This document shows, piece after piece, positions 1 to 7,540 of a DNA stretch of 12,224 bases. Source of the stretch: JBOHHR01 sp050740975. GTDB lineage: Bacteria; Pseudomonadota; Gammaproteobacteria; JBOHHR01. Position 1 is the stretch's first letter. Each line of letters starts with the position of its first letter. The translations under genes and the position numbers were made by a program. The notes under the pieces are model-generated. The model made no database searches. It was not told where the DNA came from and saw only the letters and a program-made list of their open reading frames with translations. The stretch is from contig JBOIEE010000235.1 in assembly GCA_050740975.1 (NCBI GenBank), positions 1 through 12,224 on the forward strand, in the 5' to 3' direction.

Positions 1-2204
1 AGGCGTTTCTGGCCGCGGAAGACGATCGCTTTTTTCAACATCCGGGCGTGGACTGGCAAGGGATCGTCCGCGCCGGTTTGCATCTTCTGACTACCGGAGA
101 AAAGACACAAGGCGGGAGCACTATCACCATGCAGGTGGCGCGCAATTTTTTCCTCAGCCGGGAAAAAACCTATCAGCGCAAGCTAAACGAAATCCTATTG
201 GCGCTTAAAATCGAGCGCGAGTTGTCGAAACAGGCTATCTTCGAGCTTTACCTAAACAAGATCTACTTTGGTCACCGTGCTTACGGCGTGTCGGCAGCGG
301 CGCAGGTGTATTACGGCGCCGAGCTTGAGCAGCTCGATCTGGCCCAGACAGCCATGATCACGGGATTGCCGAAAGCGCCGTCGGTGCTAAATCCCATCAC
401 CAGCCCGTCGCGCGCCCTGGAGCGCCGTAACTATGTGCTGCGTCGCATGCATACCCTGGGATATATCGACGACGGCGAGTTGGAGCTGGCGCTTGCCGAG
501 GCTGACAGCGCGCGTTTGCACGGCCCGACGGTTGAGGTCCCAGCGCCTTACGTCGCGGAGATGGTGCGTAACTTCATGATAGAACGCTACGGGGAGGATG
601 CCTATGGCGCAGGTTACCGGGTAGTGACGACTATAGACGGCGCCCTGCAACGAGTGGCCAATGAGGCCCTGGGCACAGGCCTGCTTGCCTACGATCGGCG
701 CCACGGCTACCGAGGGCCGGAGCATCGCTTCGACTACGTGGACGATGAGCCCAAAGCTTGGACCGTGCTGCTGGAGGATTTCCGTCCTGCGGGCGGTTTA
801 CTGCCGGCCTTAGTCACCCATGTGGGTGACCAGTTTATCCAGGTCTACACCCAAACCAATGGCAAGCTTCGCATCCCCTGGGAAGGTCTGCGTTGGGCGC
901 GCCGGTTTATCGACGCGGACAGCCGCGGCCCGGTCCCCACCCGTGCTTCGGATATCCTAAAGCGCGGGGATTTGGTGCGGGTGTATCAGCCTAAAGACAG
1001 CACCTGGCAGCTGTCCGCCATACCGGAGGTGGAAGGGAGTCTGGTCGCCTTGTCTCCCAAAGACGGGGCCATCCTGGCATTGACTGGGGGATTCGATTTT
1101 CAGCTGAGCAAATTCAATCGCGCCACCCAGGCCACACGCCAACCCGGCTCCAGTTTTAAGCCGTTTATTTATTCCGCGGCCTTGGCTACCGGCTATACAC
1201 CTGCGAGCATCATCGTTGATGAGCCACTGGTGTTTACAGCAGTGGACGGACAGGAACCCTGGCGTCCGGAAAACTACAGCGGAGATTTCTACGGACCGAC
1301 CCGCCTGCGGGATGCTCTAGCTCACTCGCGCAACATCGTGTCCATACGCCTGTTACAGGGTACCGGCATCGATCGGGCCATAGCCCATCTAACGCGTTTT
1401 GGTTTCGAGCGCGAGCGCTTACCGCGCGTGCTGTCGCTGGCGTTGGGGAGTGCATCCTTCACGCCCCTGGAGATGATCGGGGCGTATGCGGTATTGGCCA
1501 ATGGGGGTTTCCGTGTCGAGCCGTATTTTATCGACCGCATTCTGGCCGCAGACGGCCGCATCGTGTGGCAAGCAGATCGCCCCAAGGCCTGCTGGGTTTG
1601 TGAACAGCAAACCTCCCATGTGCGCCCTGTCGCGTATAGCGAGGGCAGCGGGGCAAGTGTGCAGAAAGCGGCCGTGGTGGCAGATGAAGCTCCGCGCGCG
1701 CCGCGTGTGATCGACTCTCAGAACGCTTGGATGATGTATTCGATGCTGCAGGACGTCATCCGCTACGGAACCGCGAAAGCGGCTTCCGTGTTGAACCGCG
1801 GCGATCTGGCCGGCAAAACCGGCACTACCGATGACCTTAAGGACGCCTGGTTCTCTGGGTTTAACAACGGTATCGCGGCGACCGCTTGGGTAGGATATGA
1901 CGATAACCAGCCTTTGGGACGGGGGGAAACGGGCGCTAAAGCGGCGTTGCCCGTGTGGATCGATTTCATGCGCGTAGCGCTTAAGGACAGGCCTGAAGCT
2001 GTTCTGCCTCAACCTTCAGGACTGGTCACTGTGCGCATAGACCCTGCTACCGGGTTGCTGGCTGAATACGGCAAGCCAGCTATCTTCGAGACCTTCCGCG
2101 ACGGAGAAGAACCCGCGCGCTATAGCCGACCCGAAGATCTGGAAATCGAGGGAGGCCTATCTGAGGGTGATGGCAGCAGCAGTATTACGGAACAACTGTT
2201 TTAG
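1..2204 (+). CDS. mrcA: Penicillin-binding protein 1A, bifunctional peptidoglycan synthase (5' end outside window)
   Basis: This enzyme polymerises lipid II into glycan strands (GT51 glycosyltransferase) and cross-links the stem peptides (transpeptidase) in the periplasm, anchored in the inner membrane. The frame is open from base 3, before the GTG at 48, so the gene continues off the left edge. The missing part should be the N-terminal membrane helix and roughly 80-100 residues. Bases 18-32 encode EDDRF of the GT51 catalytic Glu motif, followed by GGSTITMQ and the NKIYFG segment. The transpeptidase shows all three penicillin-binding motifs: SSFK at about 1149-1160, SRN at 1326-1334 and KTGT at 1815-1826. 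Between the two domains lies the variable OB-like insert of PBP1A proteins. The C-terminus ends in a short acidic, serine-rich tail closing with EQLF, as in many PBP1A proteins. The next gene starts 18 bases after the TAG stop. Assignment as PBP1A rather than PBP1B or 1C rests on the long insert and overall motif order. Confidence 0.95.
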   Translation, partial: AFLAAEDDRFFQHPGVDWQGIVRAGLHLLTTGEKTQGGSTITMQVARNFFLSREKTYQRKLNEILLALKIERELSKQAIFELYLNKIYFGHRAYGVSAAAQVYYGAELEQLDLAQTAMITGLPKAPSVLNPITSPSRALERRNYVLRRMHTLGYIDDGELELALAEADSARLHGPTVEVPAPYVAEMVRNFMIERYGEDAYGAGYRVVTTIDGALQRVANEALGTGLLAYDRRHGYRGPEHRFDYVDDEPKAWTVLLEDFRPAGGLLPALVTHVGDQFIQVYTQTNGKLRIPWEGLRWARRFIDADSRGPVPTRASDILKRGDLVRVYQPKDSTWQLSAIPEVEGSLVALSPKDGAILALTGGFDFQLSKFNRATQATRQPGSSFKPFIYSAALATGYTPASIIVDEPLVFTAVDGQEPWRPENYSGDFYGPTRLRDALAHSRNIVSIRLLQGTGIDRAIAHLTRFGFERERLPRVLSLALGSASFTPLEMIGAYAVLANGGFRVEPYFIDRILAADGRIVWQADRPKACWVCEQQTSHVRPVAYSEGSGASVQKAAVVADEAPRAPRVIDSQNAWMMYSMLQDVIRYGTAKAASVLNRGDLAGKTGTTDDLKDAWFSGFNNGIAATAWVGYDDNQPLGRGETGAKAALPVWIDFMRVALKDRPEAVLPQPSGLVTVRIDPATGLLAEYGKPAIFETFRDGEEPARYSRPEDLEIEGGLSEGDGSSSITEQLF

Positions 2205-2222
2205 ACCACCACATTTAATCAA

Positions 2223-2867
2223 GTGACCGGGCAATCACGGGCTAGATTGCGCCTGCACCTGGCGCAGCATGCGGCGCGGCTGATGGCGGTCGACGGCGTC
2301 ACCAGCTTTTCCTTAGCCAGGCAGAAGGCGGCTCAGCAGTTGGGAGTAAAAAGTCCCCATCGCTGGCCGGACAACTGTGAGCTAGAGCGCGCCTTAGCCG
2401 GATATCAGCGTCTGTTCCAGGGCTCCGATCAAGAGGCTAAGGTCGCCCGCATGCGGCAAGCCGCGCTCGAAGCCATGCGCCTTCTGGCCGCGTTTCAACC
2501 ACGGCTGGTGGGTTCCGTGGTCAGCGGCACTGCAACCGACAGCTGCGCGGTGTGCTTGCACGTTTTCACCGACACCGCGGAAGAACTTGGTCTCGCCCTT
2601 TCGGAGTACGGGATCTGCCATCGCAGTGCAGACCGACGGTTACGCATCGATCCCAAGCGATCGAAAAGCTACCCCGCCCATAGCTTTTTCGCCGGCGAGA
2701 TCCCGTTTGAGGTCATCGTGTTCCCCTTGAAAGGCCTGCGCCAAGCCCCGCTAAGCCCGTTGGACGGCCGACCCATGCCAAGGGCGGATATCGCGGCGCT
2801 GGAGAAGTTGCTCCAACGGACCGGCGTGCATGCTGCCAACGCAGCCGGGGCCCCTAGTAGATTTTGA
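2223..2867 (+). CDS. Conserved protein with degenerate nucleotidyltransferase-like core
   Basis: A 214-residue soluble protein with no signal peptide or membrane segment. The N-terminal third is helical (around residues 7-90). Residues 95-168 have the layout of a minimal nucleotidyltransferase fold: a GSVVSGTAT turn, a strand CLHVF, a charged RRLRID strand and a FEVIVFP strand. The carboxylates expected after the GS turn of an active enzyme are not in their usual places. The tail has a conserved-looking RQAPLSPLDGRPM block. I recall similar uncharacterised proteins in gammaproteobacteria, but I cannot name the family or a substrate. The start is the GTG at 2223, because it is the first start after the in-frame TAG of the upstream gene and keeps the helical N-terminus. 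No clear Shine-Dalgarno precedes it, so it may depend on translation of mrcA 18 bases upstream. A later ATG at 2283 is possible. Confidence 0.7.
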   Translation: MTGQSRARLRLHLAQHAARLMAVDGVTSFSLARQKAAQQLGVKSPHRWPDNCELERALAGYQRLFQGSDQEAKVARMRQAALEAMRLLAAFQPRLVGSVVSGTATDSCAVCLHVFTDTAEELGLALSEYGICHRSADRRLRIDPKRSKSYPAHSFFAGEIPFEVIVFPLKGLRQAPLSPLDGRPMPRADIAALEKLLQRTGVHAANAAGAPSRF

Positions 2868-2920
2868 CAGGTTCCGAATGGAAAACCGGATCGAAAAGCG
2901 GCTTAGTAATGGGGTTAATG

Positions 2921-3283
2921 CCCAGATCGCAAAGGCGAACATGCCCGCAAGTGTTTGACGCAGTCCCGGCCATATTCTTCGTATAGATGCAGAATTACTT
3001 CGACATCTGGTCTTAAACGTGTGCCCGCGTCTGATAAGGGCGTCGCGCAGCTCGGGGCTGTTGTAGATCTCGCCGTTACAGATCAGAAAAATGGAATCGG
3101 TTTCGTTGGATATGGGTTGTTTTCCGCCTTCGAGATCGATGATGCTTAAGCGTGTATGGCCTAAGACAATCGCTCCGTCGTTGAAATAGCCTATGGAGTC
3201 AGGGCAACGGTGAGACAGCGTCTCCGTCATTCGGGTTATAACCCCCGTTTGTCGGGGGATAGAACTCCGGCAATACCGCACAA
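2921..3283 (-). pseudogene. Remnant of a glutamine-dependent asparagine synthetase (N-terminal glutaminase domain only)
   Basis: Reading the minus strand across frames rebuilds the first ~125 residues of an AsnB-like class II glutamine amidotransferase. TTG at 3283-3281 is followed by CGIAGVLSPDKRG, with the nucleophile Cys2 still present. Then come VITRMTETL, GHTRLSIIDLEGGKQPISNE, CNGEIYNSPELRDALIRRGH, DVEVILHLYEEYGRDCVKHL and GMFAFAIW. Defects: one G is missing from a G run (complement of the C run at 3242-3246). The HRGPD motif reads HRCPD (TGC at 3206-3204). About five bases are missing at 3008 between FKT and DVEV. One more G is missing at 2944-2946, before MFAFAIW. The rest of the protein, including the whole synthetase domain of several hundred residues, is absent. 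It lies about 50 bases downstream of the beta-hydroxylase gene on the same strand, so the two were probably co-transcribed. Real decay is more likely than sequencing error because the C-terminal part is gone. Confidence 0.85.
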
Positions 3284-3332
3284 TAGAGTGTCTACCTTTG
3301 ATTCAGGAGCGATAGCGCAGACTCAACAGCCA

Positions 3333-4250
3333 CTACGCTGGCCGTTTACCGAAGCGCTGAAACACGGGATGGGTCAAGACCTCGATATCGCCCACCGCTA
3401 AACTGGGATGCCAGACATCGACCACCAACACGACGCGTTCCTGCTCACCTTCATGCACCACCTCGTGTTCGAAAGAGTCGTCAAAAGCCATGCTTTTCCC
3501 TTGCGCCCACGTTCGCCACTCCTTACCGACCCGCAGTTTCGCTTTATCCGGTTCGGGCACATCGATCCCCAGGTGGTGGCGCAAACGCAAATTTGAGGAA
3601 CCCGAGTGCGGCGTAATATGGGTATGGGGCTCAAGCCCAGAGAACATAACAAATCCGAAATTGGTGCATAAGGGGAGGCTTTCGATAATCTGGGTGGTTT
3701 CGGGGCACAGCCGGGACAGCTCATCGTTCCTGACTCCTTTGGCGGCATACAGAAACATCCCCGTCCACCTCCCGCGAACGGTTAAGGAAGCGTTGTCGGG
3801 ATGGGTCCCAATGCGGCTTGCAATGTTTTGGTATTCGGCGATGATGACTCCGGCGTTGGCCTCCAGTGTTTCTTTAACGGGGTTCGGTTCGTCAAACCAG
3901 GGTTTACTGTCGAGACCGCGACAGTTCCACACCGTGGCCCCCGATTCGTTCAAGCCGTCACCGATCGGATCGGCGTAGTAAAGATTCACCAGATCATAAT
4001 TGCCCGCGATTTCATCTTGTTGCCGGCCGAACGCTTGGCGGAGCAGGACTTTCACTATACCCCGCCAAGAAATCGCATCCACTAAGCGCATGTCATACCA
4101 ATAAAGCTTTTGTACTTGGGGCGCCTTGTGGTTTTTTAACAGGCGGCGCACGGTAAGGCAATTCTTGACATGGTCCATAAATTGGAGCACGGGACCCCCT
4201 GTTTGTGTTCCTGGCGTAGTTTCGTTGGTAAGCAGCGACCGCGACATCAT
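3333..4250 (-). CDS. Aspartyl/asparaginyl beta-hydroxylase family Fe(II)/2-oxoglutarate dioxygenase
   Basis: A 305-residue cytoplasmic oxygenase of the family that includes AspH and LpxO. Members use Fe(II), O2 and 2-oxoglutarate to hydroxylate a side chain or acyl chain. The catalytic double-stranded beta-helix spans about residues 185-285. PHSGSSNLRLRHHLGI holds the first iron ligand, His215, and the Arg-rich strand that should bind 2-oxoglutarate. FDDSFEHEV holds the second, His262. RVVLVVDVWHPSL closes the fold. AspH itself uses two His ligands without a carboxylate, and the same seems true here. About 185 N-terminal residues without a recognisable domain precede it. The substrate is unknown. 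The linked asparagine synthetase remnant could point to a peptide or polysaccharide modification pathway. The start is uncertain: tandem ATGs at 4250 and 4247 lack a clear ribosome binding site, and Met25 is an alternative. Confidence 0.88.
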   Translation of the reverse strand: MMSRSLLTNETTPGTQTGGPVLQFMDHVKNCLTVRRLLKNHKAPQVQKLYWYDMRLVDAISWRGIVKVLLRQAFGRQQDEIAGNYDLVNLYYADPIGDGLNESGATVWNCRGLDSKPWFDEPNPVKETLEANAGVIIAEYQNIASRIGTHPDNASLTVRGRWTGMFLYAAKGVRNDELSRLCPETTQIIESLPLCTNFGFVMFSGLEPHTHITPHSGSSNLRLRHHLGIDVPEPDKAKLRVGKEWRTWAQGKSMAFDDSFEHEVVHEGEQERVVLVVDVWHPSLAVGDIEVLTHPVFQRFGKRPA

Positions 4251-4337
4251 TTATAACATAATGTGCCGCTTTTCGTTATGCGAATTGAAGTGCCGCTTAG
4301 ATTGCCAACTAATCAAACCAAAACCGAGAAAGCGCAC

Positions 4338-5795
4338 TCAGCGGCGCCGAAAAAAATCTGCTATTGTATCGAAAAGACTACGACGTCCGGAAGCGACAAG
4401 CTCATTAAGCTCCCGCAAGGTGCGGTTACTGGGATCGATCTGCAGACCGATAGAGATGTAACTCTGGGCCGTATTATAGTCGTTTTCGGCGATCTTGCGT
4501 TCGGCGAGAAAAGAAAACCGATCCGCGACCAGTAATAAGCCTTTCTTTGCCACTGGGTCGCTGGGGTCTATCTCTAGCGCGCGGGAATAATAGTAATAGG
4601 CATTGTCTTTCGGCGGGTGGGTTAAGCGGTATTCCTCGAGGCTATATCTCGCCAACCACCGTAAGGCGCTGCTGACTTCCGCATTGTTAACGCTTTTCTG
4701 CGCCGAAGGTGCACTGGCGGAAGCTAGCTTAGTCGGGGGTGCGGGCACCGGCGGGGGTTGAAAACTCGCTTGAGCCGGGGTTTGATGCAGCGCTAGGGAG
4801 CGTTCGTTCGACGTGTAGTCGTAGTAATACAAGGCCGCATTCCCGCCTAAGGACAGTGCCAATAACACCAACAAAAAGTACAAGCTGCGTCGCCCGCCTG
4901 CTTTAGTCCGGTGATGCGGGTTCGTGGCGGTGAGTTCCGGGCGCGCGGTCTCGACCCGTGGTGCGCTATTTTCCGGCAGGGGCGGAACAACACTCAATGA
5001 CTTCATCTTGGTCTCTAGATACGCGATGTAGTGCAACAGGCTGTCAGCATCTCGAAAGCGGTCTTTACGCTTCTTCGCCAGCATCAGATTCAACAAGGGC
5101 TGCAAGGCGGAGAAATTAGACGGCAATTGCGGTATAGGCCCCTGTTTGTGGAGCAATAGTAAATCCAGAACCGATTCCGCGCGGTAAGGTTTGCTGGCTG
5201 TCAGCATCTCAAAGAGAATGATGCCGAGACTGTAGATATCCGCACGGCCGTCGATGTCGCTCTCATCGGATTGTTCCGGTGCCATATAGCTCGGGCTCCC
5301 TAAGAACATACCGGTAGAGGTGAGGTCGTGGTCGAGGGTCAGTTGCTTCGCGATGCCAAAATCGGTGAGCAAGGGCTCGCCGTCTTTGCGAAAGAGGATA
5401 TTGGCGGGTTTGACGTCGCGGTGAACGATACCTTTTTTGTGTGCCGCCGCCAGCCCACCCCCGATTTTTCGGATGATATCCAGGGCCTGCTCCGCTGAGG
5501 CCGTCTGTCTTATCCACGCCCGCAGGTCTCCTCCTTCGACGTATTCCATGGAGATAAACAGGCATCCTTCGGCGAGGCCTATGTCGTAGATAGTCACTAT
5601 ATGGGGGTGATTGAGAGAGGCGATGATTCGGGCTTCGTTGCGGAAGCGCTCTATATTCTCTTCGGCGCCTTGGCGCGAGGTTTTCAATACCTTGAGGACG
5701 GCGCGCCGATCTAAGGATTCTTGCACCGCAAGATAAGCGGTAGCCATTCCACCTTCCCCTATGGCACGTTCGATCCGATATCCGGGGATCTTCAT
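4338..5795 (-). CDS. Hanks-type Ser/Thr protein kinase, membrane-anchored, with C-terminal TPR-like region
   Basis: A 485-residue transmembrane kinase. The cytoplasmic kinase domain covers about residues 5-262 and has the full catalytic set: glycine loop GEGGMA (13-18), ATP-binding Lys35, helix-C Glu54, HRDVKPAN (125-132), DFG (145-147) and MAPEQ (171-175). It should be active. A linker rich in Pro and basic residues leads to one membrane helix at about 304-325. After it comes an outward-facing Pro/Ala-rich stretch (338-366) and then a helical region (375-470) with NAYYYYSRALEIDPSDP and NYNTAQ-like repeats typical of TPR units, perhaps a sensor or docking domain. No PASTA repeats are present. 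The start is firm: AGGA sits six bases before ATG. That ribosome binding site overlaps the hspQ stop codon at 5804-5806, so hspQ and the kinase are probably translated from one mRNA. Its substrates cannot be read from the sequence. Confidence 0.93.
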   Translation of the reverse strand: MKIPGYRIERAIGEGGMATAYLAVQESLDRRAVLKVLKTSRQGAEENIERFRNEARIIASLNHPHIVTIYDIGLAEGCLFISMEYVEGGDLRAWIRQTASAEQALDIIRKIGGGLAAAHKKGIVHRDVKPANILFRKDGEPLLTDFGIAKQLTLDHDLTSTGMFLGSPSYMAPEQSDESDIDGRADIYSLGIILFEMLTASKPYRAESVLDLLLLHKQGPIPQLPSNFSALQPLLNLMLAKKRKDRFRDADSLLHYIAYLETKMKSLSVVPPLPENSAPRVETARPELTATNPHHRTKAGGRRSLYFLLVLLALSLGGNAALYYYDYTSNERSLALHQTPAQASFQPPPVPAPPTKLASASAPSAQKSVNNAEVSSALRWLARYSLEEYRLTHPPKDNAYYYYSRALEIDPSDPVAKKGLLLVADRFSFLAERKIAENDYNTAQSYISIGLQIDPSNRTLRELNELVASGRRSLFDTIADFFRRR

Positions 5796-5803
5796 CAGTC
5801 ATC

Positions 5804-6121
5804 CTAATTGGAAGGAATTTGCACCACATAGCGGCCGTTCGCCATGCCGGAAAAATAGACCGCGATCAAAGGATGACTGATCGGCGAGCCGGATGGGTCC
5901 GGTTCCAGGTTGCGTTCCGCCACATAGGTATTGTGCGCCGCGTCATGCACCAGCACATGGTACCACGGTTGATTTTTCGGAGGCCTGCTGCGAGCGACCT
6001 GTTCATACCACTGCTCGGTGCCCATATACTCGGGATCGACGTCCACGATGACGCCGCGGTAGTGGAATAACTTGTGACTAACGAGTTGTCCCACGCTAAA
6101 CTTTGCCCTCGCGATGGTCAT
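5804..6121 (-). CDS. hspQ: Heat shock protein HspQ (YccV family, hemimethylated-DNA-binding domain)
   Basis: A 105-residue protein matching HspQ along its whole length: AKFSVGQLVSHKLFHYRGVI at the N-terminus, DVDPEYMGTEQWY, the central QPWYHVLVHD strand, TYVAERNL and the late ISHPLIAVYF. In enterobacteria HspQ is a small heat-induced protein that binds hemimethylated DNA and acts as a specificity factor for the Lon protease. It is the first gene of a minus-strand pair, with the Ser/Thr kinase starting eight bases after its stop. Its ATG is 30 bases from the bioA ATG on the other strand, so its promoter must lie inside the beginning of bioA. A TATCAT box (complement of 6152-6157) is a possible -10, but the matching -35 is poor. 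I could not make out a convincing sigma32 promoter. Confidence 0.93.
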   Translation of the reverse strand: MTIARAKFSVGQLVSHKLFHYRGVIVDVDPEYMGTEQWYEQVARSRPPKNQPWYHVLVHDAAHNTYVAERNLEPDPSGSPISHPLIAVYFSGMANGRYVVQIPSN

Positions 6122-6151
6122 CTTCCATGCCCTCCGGGTTGAGGTTTGCTA

Positions 6152-7540
6152 ATGATACCGATAAATCACCAGGGTCATAAATCTACGGTTTCCGAGCGCT
6201 GGGTCGCCCGCGATCTCGCTGTGCTCTGGCATCCATGCACCCAAATGCAAGACCATGAGTCCTGGCCTCCTGTAGTCATTAAGCGTGCCAAGGGCGTTTG
6301 GCTGGAGGATTTTGAGGGCAAGCGTTATCTGGATGCCATCAGCTCCTGGTGGGTAAATCTTTTCGGCCATGCGGATCCGCGCATCGATGCCGCTCTCACG
6401 GACCAAATCGGTACTCTGGAACAGGTAATGCTGGCCGGCTTCACCCACACGCCCGCGATCGAGTTGGCCGAGCGCCTGGCCCGGCTTGCGCCGGCTGGGC
6501 TTACACGCTGTTTTTTCGCCGATAACGGCTCTTGCGCGGTCGAAATAGCTCTGAAGATGAGCTTTCATTATTGGCAGAACCTAGGACACGGGCGCAAACG
6601 GCGTTTTATCCATTTAGAAAACAGTTATCACGGCGAAACCTTGGGGGCGCTGGCGGTCTGCGGGGCGCCTCTTTACCGGAAGATTTACCAGCCCTTGTTG
6701 CTGGATGCGATCCCGGCTCCGTCCCCGGATTGCTTTTTCCGCGAGCCCGGCGAGTCTTGGGAATCCTATTCGCGGCGCCAGTTCGCCCACATGCAAGCGC
6801 TGCTGGAGCGCCACGCCGAAGAGGTATGTGCGGTGATTGTGGAACCCCTGGTGCAAGGCGCCGGATTTATGCGCATGTATCACCCCGTGTATCTCGCCTT
6901 GCTGCGTGCAGCCTGCGATCGCTATCAAGTGCACCTCATCGCGGACGAGGTCGCGGTGGGTTTTGGGCGGACGGGAACCCTGTTTGCCTGCGAACAGGCG
7001 GGCATTACGCCCGATCTCATGTGCTTGTCCAAAGGCTTGAGCGGTGGTTATCTGCCGCTCGCCGCAGTGCTTGCTACTGAGCCTATTTATCAAGCCTTCT
7101 ACGACGACTACGTCACCCTCAGCGCCTTTTTGCACTCCCACAGCTACAGCGGGAATCCTTTGGCCTGCCGCGCGGCGCTTGCCACTTTGGACATCTTTGA
7201 GCAGGAGCCGGTGCTGGAACGCAACGCCGAATTAGCAGCGGTGATGCGGGAGAGCACGGCACGTTTTGTAGAGCACCCGCATGTCGCCGAGGTGCGGCAG
7301 CAAGGCATGATCCTCGCGATCGAGCTGGTGCAGGACAAAGCAGCGCGGGAACACTTCCCCTGGCAGCAACGGCGTGGTCGGCGGGTATTCCGCCAAGCCA
7401 TGGATCGAGGCGCCCTGCTGCGTCCCATGGGCGACGTGGTGTATTTCATGCCCCCCTATGTGATCACCCCCGATGAGATCCGGTGGCTCTCTGAGATCGC
7501 CTGGGGGGCCATCGATCAGGCAACTCGGGACCAATCGTGA
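6152..7540 (+). CDS. bioA: Adenosylmethionine--8-amino-7-oxononanoate aminotransferase (biotin synthesis)
   Basis: BioA is a cytoplasmic PLP enzyme that transfers the amino group of S-adenosylmethionine to 8-amino-7-oxononanoate, giving 7,8-diaminopelargonate, the third-last step of biotin synthesis. BioA-specific motifs are clear: LWHPCTQMQDHE near the N-terminus, SSWWVNLFGHADPRI, NSYHGETLGALAV, IADEVAVGFGRTG with the PLP Asp, and LSKGLSGG with the Schiff-base lysine at residue 294. HSYSGNPLACRAAL follows. Length is 462 residues, a little above the usual 430-450. I chose ATG 6152 over the in-frame TTG 6146 because GAGG at 6141-6144 sits seven bases before it. No other bio gene is in the window. 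The stop overlaps the rsmE start by four bases, so bioA and rsmE are translationally coupled. No BirA operator-like palindrome was seen upstream. Confidence 0.95.
   Translation: MIPINHQGHKSTVSERWVARDLAVLWHPCTQMQDHESWPPVVIKRAKGVWLEDFEGKRYLDAISSWWVNLFGHADPRIDAALTDQIGTLEQVMLAGFTHTPAIELAERLARLAPAGLTRCFFADNGSCAVEIALKMSFHYWQNLGHGRKRRFIHLENSYHGETLGALAVCGAPLYRKIYQPLLLDAIPAPSPDCFFREPGESWESYSRRQFAHMQALLERHAEEVCAVIVEPLVQGAGFMRMYHPVYLALLRAACDRYQVHLIADEVAVGFGRTGTLFACEQAGITPDLMCLSKGLSGGYLPLAAVLATEPIYQAFYDDYVTLSAFLHSHSYSGNPLACRAALATLDIFEQEPVLERNAELAAVMRESTARFVEHPHVAEVRQQGMILAIELVQDKAAREHFPWQQRRGRRVFRQAMDRGALLRPMGDVVYFMPPYVITPDEIRWLSEIAWGAIDQATRDQS

Noticed and set aside
1419..2012. A 197-residue open frame on the minus strand opposite mrcA
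   Set aside because: It lies wholly within the well-supported transpeptidase domain and its translation resembles no known protein; it is a shadow frame of GC-rich coding DNA.
2854..2920. A reading of about 22 codons (GINPITKPLFDPVF...) after the asparagine synthetase remnant on the minus strand
   Set aside because: It does not match the expected continuation of the family and is too short to assign; it may be the tail of a lost gene or chance.
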